A stretch of 64,000 nt of DNA from Spirosoma aerolatum (GCF_002056795.1 NZ_CP020104.1:3669001-3733000), one strand, 5' to 3'; numbered from the stretch's first letter, positions 26,360 through 35,242 are shown. Program-made: numbers and translations. The notes: generated from the letters alone by a model not told the origin.

Positions 26360-27711
26360 GCCTGCGCAATCGACTAACGCTGTTTTTTACGACCATCGTT
26401 TCGGTGGCGCTGGCCTTGTTTTGTCTGCTGCTCTACCTGGTCGCTGAGCGGTATCGGGAAACCGAATTTCAGAATCGGTTACGGGCTGAAGCTCTGACGG
26501 CAGGCCATTTGCTGGTCGGACGGGAACGGATCGGGCCATCGCTTTACAAGTTGATGGATAAAAATCAACTGACCGTGCTACCCGATGAGGAAATTATTAT
26601 CTACAATGGAAAGAACCAATTAGCCTATGAAAGTGGCACGGATTACCTGACGCTGACTGAAGCTATGTTAAGTCAGATTCGGAAGAAGAAACAGGTGAAC
26701 TGGAAAAAAGGCGACCGCCAAATCGTGGGGCTCCTCTTTATCGACGACCAGATTCCGTTTGTCATCATTGCCTCGGCTGTCGATACGTACAATCTGCGCA
26801 CAATCCAGAATTTCGCTAAACTGCTGGGGTTGGGCTGGTTTCTGATGACGGGCCTGATGGTCGTGGCCGGTCGTCTGTTCGCCGGAAGAACTTTACAGCC
26901 GATCAGTCAGATCAATCGGCAGATAGACGATATCACCGCCCTTAATCTGTCGCATCGCTTGCCCGAGGGCGATCAGGCCGACGAACTGGCTCAGTTGGCA
27001 CATCGCTTCAATCGCATGTTGAATCGGCTGGAAGACGCGTTCCGACTACAACGCCTGTTTGTATCGCATGCTTCGCACGAATTACGAACACCCCTTACGG
27101 CCATAACGGGCCAACTGGAAGTTTCTTTACTGGCCGATGATGACCCCGACGAACTGAGGGCTACGATTCGTTCCGTTCTGGACGATGTTCGTGGTCTTAA
27201 CCGGATGACCAACGGGTTGCTGGCCTTGACCAATGCGAGTATGGATTCCTCGACCGTACCGATGGGGACTGTTCATATCGATACGCTATTTGAACAGATT
27301 CGGCAGGAGTTTCAACGGCTTCACCCAGATTATACACTTCAGATAAGCCTGGCCGACGTGACAAAGACGCATTGGCAGGTACTGGGTAATGAGAGCCTAT
27401 TACGAACGGCTTTTGTCAACCTGCTCGACAATGCAGGGAAATTTTCAGACAATCATTCCGTATCGGTTAGCCTACTGTCCGAGGTGGCTTCTGTGCAGGT
27501 GAAGGTGCATAATACGGGTTCTGTGATTCCGGCCGATCAGCTTACAGCGATCTTTGTGCCGTTCCAGCGAGGGCGTAATGCAGGCGGTCAACCCGGTTAT
27601 GGAATAGGCTTGCCCCTTACCGAACGGATCATTCAGATTCATAAGGGAACAATTGAGGTTGAATCGTCTACTGAGTCCGGCACGACATTTACCGTTACGC
27701 TTCCGCATTGA
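26356..27711 (+). CDS. Membrane sensor histidine kinase (HAMP-HisKA-HATPase)
   Basis: 451 residues. Two membrane segments (about 10-30 and 153-173) enclose a periplasmic sensor of about 120 residues. HAMP follows (QPISQINRQIDDITALNLSHRL), then the H-box SHASHELRTPLTA with His241, and the HATPase domain with FVNLLDNAGKFS and PGYGIGLPLTERI. It shares an ATGA overlap with the response regulator and is its cognate kinase. The signal is unknown. Confidence 0.93.
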   Translation: MSLRNRLTLFFTTIVSVALALFCLLLYLVAERYRETEFQNRLRAEALTAGHLLVGRERIGPSLYKLMDKNQLTVLPDEEIIIYNGKNQLAYESGTDYLTLTEAMLSQIRKKKQVNWKKGDRQIVGLLFIDDQIPFVIIASAVDTYNLRTIQNFAKLLGLGWFLMTGLMVVAGRLFAGRTLQPISQINRQIDDITALNLSHRLPEGDQADELAQLAHRFNRMLNRLEDAFRLQRLFVSHASHELRTPLTAITGQLEVSLLADDDPDELRATIRSVLDDVRGLNRMTNGLLALTNASMDSSTVPMGTVHIDTLFEQIRQEFQRLHPDYTLQISLADVTKTHWQVLGNESLLRTAFVNLLDNAGKFSDNHSVSVSLLSEVASVQVKVHNTGSVIPADQLTAIFVPFQRGRNAGGQPGYGIGLPLTERIIQIHKGTIEVESSTESGTTFTVTLPH

Positions 27712-27753
27712 TCGATCGTGGGATGGGGTGGGGTAAATAGCCCAATTAAATTT

Positions 27754-27791
27754 CTAATCCCGTTCTAATGTGGCTCTAACACGAGGCTAAC
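27754..27791 (+). promoter_or_regulatory. Four direct repeats CTAAY at 11-bp spacing (likely response-regulator operator)
   Basis: CTAAT at 27754 and 27765 and CTAAC at 27776 and 27787 lie exactly 11 bp apart. OmpR-family regulators bind such head-to-tail sites. A near-consensus -7 element (GACCTTTG, 27802-27809) follows. Confidence 0.65.
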
Positions 27792-27879
27792 GCCCGTTCA
27801 TGACCTTTGTACTGTCAATCAGGCGCGGCTTGCTAAAGGCCGTTTTTGACCGGATTGACCATTTGTAACAGACAAAGCC

Positions 27880-28272
27880 ATGAAAACATATCTTGTTATT
27901 GCCGCTCTAAGTACCTTTACAATCCTCAACGCTTCGGCTCAGGATGATTCAAAATTACGTCGCGACGTGACGTATTCGACGCATAATTATAAACACCCAA
28001 ATAAAGCCGCAACGGCACATCAATGGGCTGATAAAAAGGGGGTAACGGTTAACGCCCCCGCATTGAATCAGGGACCCATGCTTAGTTACAAGCACCAGGC
28101 TCCAGGCATTGAGCCGGTGGGTGGTGTCGTAACAGCGCACACCCCTGAAATGAACCTGGCCGTTCGAAACTATAAAATCCAGCGCGTGAGTGAGCCGCGT
28201 GCGGCTACAACGCCTGACGCAGAAGTAGCATCCCGTTTACAACAAAACCAGAGCAATGCCGGAGGTAACTAA
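27880..28272 (+). CDS. Small secreted protein of unknown function
   Basis: 130 residues with a signal peptide (MKTYLVIAALSTFTILNASAQ). The mature part is polar and rich in His, Asn and Ala (TYSTHNYKHPNKAATAHQWADKK is given here as TYSTHNYKHPNK plus AHQWADKK; later AVRNYKIQRVSEPRA). No domain is recognised. It is immediately downstream of the kinase gene, and its upstream region holds four 11-bp-spaced repeats, so it is probably a target of that two-component system. A metal- or envelope-related role would be a guess. Confidence 0.7.
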   Translation: MKTYLVIAALSTFTILNASAQDDSKLRRDVTYSTHNYKHPNKAATAHQWADKKGVTVNAPALNQGPMLSYKHQAPGIEPVGGVVTAHTPEMNLAVRNYKIQRVSEPRAATTPDAEVASRLQQNQSNAGGN

Positions 28273-28310
28273 CGGGAATCGACGCTAAGCGTCGCCCGAT
28301 AGTTGCCCAC

Positions 28311-28364
28311 GTTTACAGGTTAGCCCACATGGTGGTCATCCTCCATATGGGCTGGCCTGTAAAC
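28311..28364. repeat. Imperfect palindrome after the small secreted protein gene
   Basis: Arms 28311-28335 and 28340-28364 match at about 21 of 25 positions (GTTTACAGGTTAGCCCACATGG and its complement). A smaller palindrome, CGACGCTAAGCGTCG, lies at 28280-28294, right after the stop. Either could end transcription. Confidence 0.6.
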
Positions 28365-28512
28365 ATGCACCGACTCGACGGACTGTTAAATTTTTCTTTT
28401 CGCTTTTTAAATAGAAACATGACCTGAACCTGCTTAGAGTACGGCATCAGGTTGCGAGCCTTTGGATTCCACCCGATTATCTGGGTGTTCTACTATCAAT
28501 TTCCCATCAATC

Positions 28513-28866
28513 ATGTATTCACCCGATATAGCATTAGGCTTAGGCAGCCTCGTTTATGCCCTGTCTACGTTAGACGGGCGACCCCATCAGGAAGAAATGC
28601 AAACCGCCAAAGCGCTATTGGGCAGAGAGCCCTATGGTTCAGTGGCCCTCAATGGCTTTTTTTTGCGGGAAGATGTAAGAGAATCAACCGAAGAAGCGTA
28701 TGCCTTTGGGATGCGTCGGTTGATGAGCAGACGCACCGAATTAACGGATACCCTAAAACGCCGATTCGTCACAACCCTGTTGCGCGTTGCCCGGTCGCAT
28801 AAAGGTGTTTCAGCCAATGAATGGCGTTTTATCCGTCGATTCTGGCGCGAAATCCGGCACCTCTAA
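28513..28866 (+). CDS. TerB-like small protein
   Basis: 117 residues from the ATG at 28513; a longer frame from 28462 adds 17 residues without family character. The helical sequence (ALGLGSLVYALSTLDGRPHQEE, in parts LGSLVYALSTLDGR and EEMQTAKALL) and the later VSANEWRFIRRFWREI resemble tellurite-resistance TerB-like domains, which are all-alpha and may bind metal. The function in such stand-alone proteins is unknown. A strong terminator follows. Confidence 0.55.
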   Translation: MYSPDIALGLGSLVYALSTLDGRPHQEEMQTAKALLGREPYGSVALNGFFLREDVRESTEEAYAFGMRRLMSRRTELTDTLKRRFVTTLLRVARSHKGVSANEWRFIRRFWREIRHL

Positions 28867-28924
28867 CGAGGCTTTCTGGTAATTAAATGAAGTAATTGTG
28901 TTCAGAGAGGAAGGTAGGATGTGC

Positions 28925-28970
28925 GCATCCGTAACAATCTGTGCGAAATCGCACAGATTGTTACGGATGC
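28925..28970 (+). terminator. Perfect 22-bp terminator hairpin
   Basis: GCATCCGTAACAATCTGTGC plus GA pairs fully with its complement across a two-base loop, and TTTTT follows. It separates the TerB-like gene from the efflux operon. Position alone would also allow an enhancer role for the sigma-54-like promoter about 40 bases downstream. Confidence 0.85.
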
Positions 28971-29008
28971 TTTTTATTTAGTAGTCTGATTAATAGGGCT
29001 TTACGGGT

Positions 29009-29024
29009 TGGCATGTTGTTTGGC
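29009..29024 (+). promoter_or_regulatory. Sigma-54-like promoter of the efflux operon
   Basis: TGGCATG-N4-TTGG matches 9 of 11 positions of TGGCACG-N4-TTGC, with GG and G at -24/-12. The operon itself encodes an NtrC-type activator. The expected start point is near 29034, only 4 bases before the first ATG, so translation may begin at the second ATG (29053). Confidence 0.5.
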
Positions 29025-29037
29025 TAGTTATCTGTAG

Positions 29038-30312
29038 ATGACAACACAGAAAATGGACAGAGAATTAGCCCCGGAAGTAGTGACCCGAAGCCGTAACAAA
29101 AGCCTGCTTGTCGGTGTAGTGGTGGTTGTGGGGCTGGCCATAGCCCTGACCTGGGCGCGTGATGCACTAAAGACCTCCGTCGAAGCAGAGAAAATACGAT
29201 TAGCTACGGCTGAGATCGGACCCGTTGAGAATACGCTCGATGCAACAGGTGAAGTGATTCCGGCCTTCGAACAGGTGATCACCAGCCCCATCCGGGCCAG
29301 CATCCGGCGTGTACTGCTTACACCCGGTACATCCGTAAAACCCGGTCAGCCCATCCTCGATCTTGACAAATCGCTGACGGAAATTGAACTGGAAAAAATA
29401 AAGGACCAACTCGAACTCAAACGGAACGGTATCGACCAGTTGCGGATGAAACTTACGAAAAGCCTGTACGATGCCGAGGTGAATGACCAGATCAAGCAAC
29501 TCAATATCAGCAAGCTAAGAGCCGAACTCGAAGGCATCCGCCGTTTGCAGAAGGTAGGCGGGAATACGGCAGAAGATGTTACCCGCTCCGAAAATGCCCT
29601 GCGTGTCGCTGAACTGGAAAAGAAGCAACTGGAGAATGATCTGAACTACAACCGGCAGTCGATGGGGGCAAGCCTGCGCGAAACGACGATACAGGCGCAG
29701 ATTGAAGAAAAAAATGTTAGGGAGCTTCAGCACAAATTAAAACAGGCCGACATTGTCGCCGACCGACCCGGTGTGCTGACCTGGGTAAACGAGAACATTG
29801 GTTCGGCTGTCAATGAAGGGGAAATGCTGGCGAAACTGGCCGATCTGGCCAGCTTTCGGGTCGAAGGTTCCTGCTCGGATGTGTACGCCGATCTGGTGAA
29901 AGTAGGGCTACCCGTCATCGTAAAAGTAAATGAGACATCGCTTCGGGGGCAGATTACACAGGTTAAACCCGCCGTTAAGAATGGCATTGTTCAGTTTGTG
30001 ATTCAGTTGGATGATAACCATCATACCTCGTTGAGGCCCAACATGAAAGCCGATGTGTTTGTGGTAACCAACCGTACCGCCAATGCCGTTCGGGTAGCGA
30101 ATGGACCCGCGTTTAAAGGAAAGCGGAAACAGTTTGTCTATGTGTTACCGAAAGGGGAGAAGGTGGCGCATCGACGAGAAGTGACCATCGGCCTCACCAA
30201 CTTCAATTTCGTAGAAATCAAGCAGGGACTTCAGCCGGGAGAACAGATCATTCTGACGGACCTGAGCGAGTATGAGCATCTGGAAGATATTACGATTGCC
30301 CCGAAACGTTAG
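29038..30312 (+). CDS. Periplasmic adaptor (HlyD/MacA type) of an ABC efflux system
   Basis: 424 residues from 29038; if the sigma-54-like start point is right, the ATG at 29053 gives 419. One N-terminal membrane anchor (LLVGVVVVVGLAIALTW), a lipoyl half (VIPAFEQVITSPIRASIRRVL, seen as TSPIRASIRRV and GTSVKPGQPIL), a long coiled coil (about 115-235) and beta-barrel parts (RPNMKADVFV, LQPGEQIILTD). It links an inner-membrane ABC exporter to a TolC channel. TolC, ATPase, two permeases and a two-component pair follow on the same strand. Confidence 0.88.
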   Translation: MTTQKMDRELAPEVVTRSRNKSLLVGVVVVVGLAIALTWARDALKTSVEAEKIRLATAEIGPVENTLDATGEVIPAFEQVITSPIRASIRRVLLTPGTSVKPGQPILDLDKSLTEIELEKIKDQLELKRNGIDQLRMKLTKSLYDAEVNDQIKQLNISKLRAELEGIRRLQKVGGNTAEDVTRSENALRVAELEKKQLENDLNYNRQSMGASLRETTIQAQIEEKNVRELQHKLKQADIVADRPGVLTWVNENIGSAVNEGEMLAKLADLASFRVEGSCSDVYADLVKVGLPVIVKVNETSLRGQITQVKPAVKNGIVQFVIQLDDNHHTSLRPNMKADVFVVTNRTANAVRVANGPAFKGKRKQFVYVLPKGEKVAHRREVTIGLTNFNFVEIKQGLQPGEQIILTDLSEYEHLEDITIAPKR

Positions 30313-30316
30313 CCTC

Positions 30317-31762
30317 ATGAACCGTCTCTACATCCTTCTTTTCGGCTTACTGGCAATGGTGGGGCAAACCTTCGGACAGGCGCAGGTGATGACGCTGAAC
30401 GAGGTGTTGCAACTGGCGCACGGGCAGTCGGTAGCGTCGAAACGGGCCGCTACGCAGCAGCGGACCAATGTCTGGTCGTATCGCTCGTTTCTGGCCCAGT
30501 TCAAACCCCAGCTTAGCCTGGACGGAACCTTGCCGAATTTCACACGCTCGTATGTTCAGGTAGTGCAGCCCGATGGGAATATTCGATTTGAACCTGTTTC
30601 GTACAACAACTCGACGCTGAATTTATCGCTTAGCCAGACGATTGCCCCTACGGGTGGGACTATTTTTATCCAGAAACAGATCCAGCGATTCGATAATTTT
30701 ATCCAGAACAATACCCTCTATAATGGTGTCCCGTTTGGTATTGGGCTGACCCAGCCACTATTTCAGTTCAATGTCATGCGTTGGGATCGTCGGATTCAGC
30801 CGTTGCTGTATGCCGAAGGGAATCAGCAGCTTATCGAAAATCTAGAGCAGGTTTCATTATCGGCCACGACCCTGTATTTTGATTTGCTGGTGGCTCAGGT
30901 CAATCTGCAAATAGCAGAAACGAACCGGGCCAACAACGATACCCTGTACCGAATTGCGCTGCATAAACTGGATCTGGGCCGGATTTCGCAGAACGACCTG
31001 TTGCAGTTGAAAATGAGTGTGCTCAGTGCCGAAAAAGACCTGGCTTCGGCTCAGCAGACGGCGGCAGTAGCGTCGCTAAAACTCAAAACGTTTATTGGGG
31101 CGCGTGATGATCGTCCATTCGAACTGGTTATACCAAGTCAACTGCCTGTACTGAATGTCGATGTGAAGCGGGCACTCGATGAAGCCACGGCCAACCGGTC
31201 GGCTGCCATTGCTTTCCGTCGACGGCAACTAGAAGCCGACCGTGACCTGGACAAGGCCCGCAAAAATAACGGCCTGAATGCCTTGTTAACGGCAGGATAT
31301 GGGTTGTCGAACCAGGGGCCAAATCTGGGCGATATTTATGTGAAACCCCAGAACCGCGAATACATTTCGTTGCAGTTTACCCTACCCATTATGACCTGGG
31401 GCCGGGCACAGGCGACGGTCGAAACCGCAAAAGCGAATCGTGAACTGACCCAGCAGACGGTGGAGCAGGATAAGCTGACGTTTGAACAGGAAATTTTTAC
31501 GCAGGTGACGCTCCTCCAGATGCTTCGGCAGCAGGTAACGCTCACGGCGCAGGCCGACCAGATTGGGCAGAACCGCTACCAGATTGCGCAGGATCGTTTT
31601 CGACTCAGTGATCTGAGTGTGACCGATTTAAGTATTGCCACGCAGGAAAAAGACCGCGCCCGTCGGGATGCCATTATCGCCCTGCGCGATTTCTGGCAGG
31701 CGCATTACACCCTGCGTTTATTGACCTTATACGATTTTGAAACAAACCAGAAAATAAACTAG
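30317..31762 (+). CDS. TolC-family outer membrane efflux protein
   Basis: 481 residues from the ATG at 30317, which opens a clear signal peptide (MNRLYILLFGLLAMVGQTFG); the frame reaches back to 30272 inside the adaptor gene and is rejected there. Two similar halves of long helices with outer-membrane beta strands are visible, e.g. LNEVLQLAHGQSVASKRA, NTLYNGVPFGIGLTQPLF, and GYGLSNQGPNLGDIY with YISLQFTLPI. It forms the exit duct for the adaptor and ABC exporter. Four bases separate it from the adaptor stop. Confidence 0.87.
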   Translation: MNRLYILLFGLLAMVGQTFGQAQVMTLNEVLQLAHGQSVASKRAATQQRTNVWSYRSFLAQFKPQLSLDGTLPNFTRSYVQVVQPDGNIRFEPVSYNNSTLNLSLSQTIAPTGGTIFIQKQIQRFDNFIQNNTLYNGVPFGIGLTQPLFQFNVMRWDRRIQPLLYAEGNQQLIENLEQVSLSATTLYFDLLVAQVNLQIAETNRANNDTLYRIALHKLDLGRISQNDLLQLKMSVLSAEKDLASAQQTAAVASLKLKTFIGARDDRPFELVIPSQLPVLNVDVKRALDEATANRSAAIAFRRRQLEADRDLDKARKNNGLNALLTAGYGLSNQGPNLGDIYVKPQNREYISLQFTLPIMTWGRAQATVETAKANRELTQQTVEQDKLTFEQEIFTQVTLLQMLRQQVTLTAQADQIGQNRYQIAQDRFRLSDLSVTDLSIATQEKDRARRDAIIALRDFWQAHYTLRLLTLYDFETNQKIN

Positions 31763-31770
31763 CATCGGTC

Positions 31771-31839
31771 AAAGGGGTAGGGGTATAGAGTGATTTAATT
31801 ACAACTCTTATCCCCATGCCCCCAGCACCATGCCCCTAG
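31771..31839. repeat. Imperfect palindrome between tolC-like and ATPase genes
   Basis: GGGGTAGGGGTATAGAGT pairs imperfectly with ACTCTTATCCCCATGCCCC. It starts just after the tolC-like stop and ends four bases before the ATPase start. The right arm also carries CAGCACCATGCCCC, reminiscent of the arm at 36657-36681. Confidence 0.5.
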
Positions 31840-31842
31840 CCA

Positions 31843-32505
31843 ATGATACACCTCCAAAACATCGAAAAAGTGTACCGCACCAGCACCATCGAGACGCTGG
31901 CACTGAACAACATCAACCTGAATATCCGAAAAGGCGAGTTTGTCTCCATCATGGGGCCGTCGGGTTGTGGAAAAAGTACGCTCCTGAACGTGATGGGCCT
32001 GCTGGATGAACCCTCAAATGGAACCGTCGAGATTGATGGACAGGCTGTTACGCAGTACCGTGATAAAGAACTGGCACAGCTTCGGAATCAGAAGATTGGC
32101 TTCATTTTTCAGAGCTTTCACCTGATCAACGATTTGTCGGTACTCGACAACGTAGAGATCCCACTGTTGTATCGTTCGGCCAACGGGCGCCCCCGTCAGG
32201 AATACGCAAAAGATGCTCTGATGAAGGTGGGCTTAAGCAACCGGATGAAGCATTTTCCCAAGCAATTGTCGGGTGGGCAGAAACAGCGTGTGGCCATTGC
32301 CCGTGCCATCGTCGGAAATCCTGATATCATTCTGGCCGATGAGCCAACGGGTAACCTCGACAGTGCGATGGGGAACGAAATCATGAATATTCTCCAGCAA
32401 CTCAACAGCGATGGAGCTACCATTGTGATGGTTACGCACGATGAACAAATGGCCAAACGCACTCATCGGCTGGTACGACTCTTCGACGGAACGCAAGTAC
32501 TGTAA
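31843..32505 (+). CDS. ABC transporter ATPase (MacB/LolD type)
   Basis: 220 residues, a single nucleotide-binding domain: Walker A GPSGCGKST, Q-loop FIFQSFHL, signature LSGGQKQRVAIARA, Walker B IILADEPTGNLD and the switch His in VMVTHDE. The pattern is of the MacB/LolD/FtsE group that powers mechanotransmission-type exporters. It works with the two permeases that follow and the adaptor and TolC before it. Substrate unknown (lipid, peptide or antibiotic are all possible). Confidence 0.94.
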   Translation: MIHLQNIEKVYRTSTIETLALNNINLNIRKGEFVSIMGPSGCGKSTLLNVMGLLDEPSNGTVEIDGQAVTQYRDKELAQLRNQKIGFIFQSFHLINDLSVLDNVEIPLLYRSANGRPRQEYAKDALMKVGLSNRMKHFPKQLSGGQKQRVAIARAIVGNPDIILADEPTGNLDSAMGNEIMNILQQLNSDGATIVMVTHDEQMAKRTHRLVRLFDGTQVL

Positions 32506-32608
32506 AGAGCGAAAGAGTGAATGAGTGAAAGAGCGCCAAGTAACGGTTCACAATTTTCCTCCTCACTCTGCCCTCCGCTCTTTCACTCATTCACTCTTTC
32601 GCTCTTTA
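32503..32608. repeat. Perfect 33-bp palindrome, GAGYGAAA family, copy 1
   Basis: Arms 32503-32535 and 32576-32608 are exact complements (33 of 33), built of GAGCGAAA/GAGTGAAT/GAGTGAAA units. The left arm starts at the TAA of the ATPase gene; the right arm ends three bases before the permease ATG. Confidence 0.92.
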
Positions 32609-32611
32609 ATC

Positions 32612-33859
32612 ATGCTAACAAACTACATAAAAATCGCCTGGAAGGTTTTGCTCCGGCATCCGTTTTATACCTTCATTACGCTCTTCGGTATCAGTCTGAC
32701 CCTGACGGTGCTGATGGTGCTGACTTCGTTTCTCGACCATATTTTCGGAAGCCATTACCCCGAAACGAAGCGGGATCGGTCGGCCTACATCATGCAGGTG
32801 GTACAACGCGATTCGGCTAGTTCGGGGCGGAGTACGGGGCCTATGAGCTTCAAATTCCTGACTAACTTTGTTAAAACGCTGAAAACACCCGAACGAGTAA
32901 CCATCTGTTCGTTCGTCAATAGCTCTAATGCGTACGTGGGCTCGCAGAAAATCAAGCTCAATACCAAATTCACGGATGCTGATTTCTGGCGCATTATGGA
33001 CTTCGATTTTCTCGAAGGGAAACCTTACAATGAGCAGAATATTGCCAATGGTGAGTATGTAGTCGTGATCAACGATGATCTGAAAAAGCAGTATTTTGAC
33101 AATTCGGAGGAGTCGGTCATTGGAAAAACAATCGATATTGAAAGCATTAATTACAAAATCATCGGTGTTGTGAAAGGTAGCCCGGTGACACGTCCGTTTT
33201 CTTATGCCGATGTGTATTTTCCGTACACGGCTCCCAAGAGTAATTACCAGCAGAGCGGCATGCGGGGAGGCTTTGTCAGTGTCATATTGGCCAAACAGAA
33301 ATCGGATATTCCGGCTATCCAGGAAGAGTTTCAGAGTCGGGTCAGTACGATTCCCCTGCCAGGGGTCGAAAATGGGTGGAAGTATCATACTGTAGAAATT
33401 AAAGCGGAACCATATGCTGAGAACTTCATCGGAACGATACTGGATGCAGGCCCTGGACTGAAGACTGTTTTTTTCGGCATTCTCTTCTTTGTTCTGTTTA
33501 TGCTGCTGGGCTTACCGGCCATCAACCTGGTCAATGTGAACGTTAGCCGCATCATGGAACGGGGTTCTGAAATTGGCATCCGTAAGGCCTTCGGGGCACC
33601 CGTTCGCACACTGGTCTGGCAGTTTATCATCGAGAATATTTTCATTACGTTCATAGGCGGAGCCATTGCCCTCTTGCTGACTAGCATCGTGATTTATTTC
33701 ATCAATAGCAGCGGCTGGATTGCCTACGCCGATCTGACTATTAACCTGAGCGTCTTTCTAATCAGTATTCTGGTTTGTCTGATTTTCGGTTTCCTGTCGG
33801 GCGTACTCCCCGCCCTGCGCATGTCGAAACTTACCATTGCCGAAGCACTAAAATCTTAA
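32612..33859 (+). CDS. ABC transporter permease (MacB/FtsX family) 1
   Basis: 415 residues from the ATG at 32612; the frame back to 32525 is made of palindrome sequence and is rejected. Four membrane segments in the FtsX layout: one near residues 22-42, a large periplasmic domain (about 45-270), then three near 285-305, 338-360 and 375-400. NVNVSRIMERGSEIGIRKAFGA is the coupling-helix region typical of MacB-like permeases. It should pair with permease 2 under the shared ATPase. Confidence 0.88.
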   Translation: MLTNYIKIAWKVLLRHPFYTFITLFGISLTLTVLMVLTSFLDHIFGSHYPETKRDRSAYIMQVVQRDSASSGRSTGPMSFKFLTNFVKTLKTPERVTICSFVNSSNAYVGSQKIKLNTKFTDADFWRIMDFDFLEGKPYNEQNIANGEYVVVINDDLKKQYFDNSEESVIGKTIDIESINYKIIGVVKGSPVTRPFSYADVYFPYTAPKSNYQQSGMRGGFVSVILAKQKSDIPAIQEEFQSRVSTIPLPGVENGWKYHTVEIKAEPYAENFIGTILDAGPGLKTVFFGILFFVLFMLLGLPAINLVNVNVSRIMERGSEIGIRKAFGAPVRTLVWQFIIENIFITFIGGAIALLLTSIVIYFINSSGWIAYADLTINLSVFLISILVCLIFGFLSGVLPALRMSKLTIAEALKS

Positions 33860-33954
33860 AGAGCGAAAGAGTGAATGAGTGAAAGAGCGAACTGTTCGCT
33901 ATCCATTATTTTTCACCCATCCGCTCTTTCGCTCATTCACTCTTTCACCCTTTA
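33857..33954. repeat. 33-bp palindrome, GAGYGAAA family, copy 2
   Basis: Left arm 33857-33889 is identical to the left arm of copy 1, and again its first three bases are the TAA stop. Right arm 33922-33954 pairs at 30 of 33 positions and ends two bases before the next ATG. Confidence 0.9.
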
Positions 33955-33956
33955 TC

Positions 33957-35114
33957 ATGATGCTACAACATCTCTTTAAACTCATCTGGAATAAGAAGAA
34001 GACCCATATGCTGCTGATTGTCGAAATCTGGGCTTCGTTTATGGTGTTATTTGGTCTGGCCACGCTGATCGTTGTGAACGTTGGCAATTACCGCGAACCG
34101 CTGGGCTTTTCGTACGAACGGGTTTGGGCAATTGGCCTGAATACGAATCAGGATACGACCGAGCTGGCTGATAAAGTCCAGCGGATTGCCCAGCGATTAA
34201 ACGCTTACCCGGAAGTGGAATCGGTTTCGCGCATGAGCAGTAATTTTCCATTTTCAGCCAACCAAATGAATAATGGTATCGAATACAACAAGCGTAATGT
34301 ACTGGCTGATCATTACGTGACCGATGAAAATTTTGCCAAAACACTCGAAATGCCCGTTGTAGCGGGTAAGTGGTATCGGCATACAGATAGCGTGGGTAAA
34401 TATTGGCCCATCGTTATCAATCAGAAGGCAAAAGAAGGGCTTTTTGGCGACGAAAATGCGCTGGGTAAAGTGGTTGGCGAACGGCTTAAGGTGGTGGGGG
34501 TCGTTGATAATTTCAAAGCCAAAGGCGAATTTATGTCAAATAAACCCGCCTACTTTGAATTAGTAAACGCGAAGGATTCCTGGAACAACACCATGCTGAT
34601 TAGGGTGAAGCCGGGAACCGATGCCGTATTCGAAGCTAAAGTGGTAAAGGATATTGCTACGATGGTGAAAGGCTGGAGCGTGGAGGTCGACTATCTGACC
34701 GATTCCCGAAAGAATCAACATAACCTGGTGCTGGTGCCTGTTATCATTGCGTCTATTATATCCGGGTTTTTGCTGATCAATGTAGCGTTGGGATTATTCG
34801 GTGTCCTGAACCTGAGCATCGCCAAACGACGGGGCGAAATTGGCTTACGTCGGGCCATTGGGGCTACGGGCAGTGGGATTGCGTCGCAGTTCATCGGTGA
34901 AATCTGGGTATTGGCTACCTTTGCTATGCTCATTGGTTTGCTCTTTGCGGCTCAGTTTCCGATTTTGAATGTGTTCGATTTACAGGCTGGAGTATATATT
35001 TCGGCCATCCTGATCGCCATCGCCGTCATTTACGGTATTGTAACAATCTGCGCCTTATTTCCCAGCCGTCAGGCAGCCTTAATTCAACCCGCTGTGGCCT
35101 TGCATGAAGAGTAG
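33957..35114 (+). CDS. ABC transporter permease (MacB/FtsX family) 2
   Basis: 385 residues from the ATG at 33957 (a second ATG follows at once). One N-terminal membrane segment, a periplasmic domain of about 230 residues and three C-terminal segments; the cytoplasmic loop LSIAKRRGEIGLRRAIGAT is the MacB-type coupling motif. The sequence differs from permease 1, so the exporter is probably a heterodimer. The upstream palindrome is excluded from the reading frame. Confidence 0.86.
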   Translation: MMLQHLFKLIWNKKKTHMLLIVEIWASFMVLFGLATLIVVNVGNYREPLGFSYERVWAIGLNTNQDTTELADKVQRIAQRLNAYPEVESVSRMSSNFPFSANQMNNGIEYNKRNVLADHYVTDENFAKTLEMPVVAGKWYRHTDSVGKYWPIVINQKAKEGLFGDENALGKVVGERLKVVGVVDNFKAKGEFMSNKPAYFELVNAKDSWNNTMLIRVKPGTDAVFEAKVVKDIATMVKGWSVEVDYLTDSRKNQHNLVLVPVIIASIISGFLLINVALGLFGVLNLSIAKRRGEIGLRRAIGATGSGIASQFIGEIWVLATFAMLIGLLFAAQFPILNVFDLQAGVYISAILIAIAVIYGIVTICALFPSRQAALIQPAVALHEE

Positions 35115-35228
35115 AGACGCAATACCTTGCGTCTCTTTTGCATCAGCAACGGGGTCGTCGCCCTTAAATCTTTAAAAAACGGCTGCAAACGCCATACGGT
35201 CGGGAGACGCCAGGTATGTCGTCTCTAC
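35111..35228. repeat. Nested palindromes, GAGACGC family
   Basis: The left unit 35111-35137 contains its own hairpin (AGAGACGCAA-TACC-TTGCGTCTCT then TTTT, a plausible terminator). The right unit 35202-35228 is its inverted copy (22 of 27). The left unit covers the permease stop, and the right unit ends 14 bases before the regulator ATG. Confidence 0.78.
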
Positions 35229-35242
35229 AGATTTTTACCATC

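Noticed and set aside
32525-32611. Upstream start for permease 1 (also 33879 for permease 2)
   Set aside because: The extra residues are encoded only by palindrome arms, and the MacB-like N-terminus begins at the later ATG.
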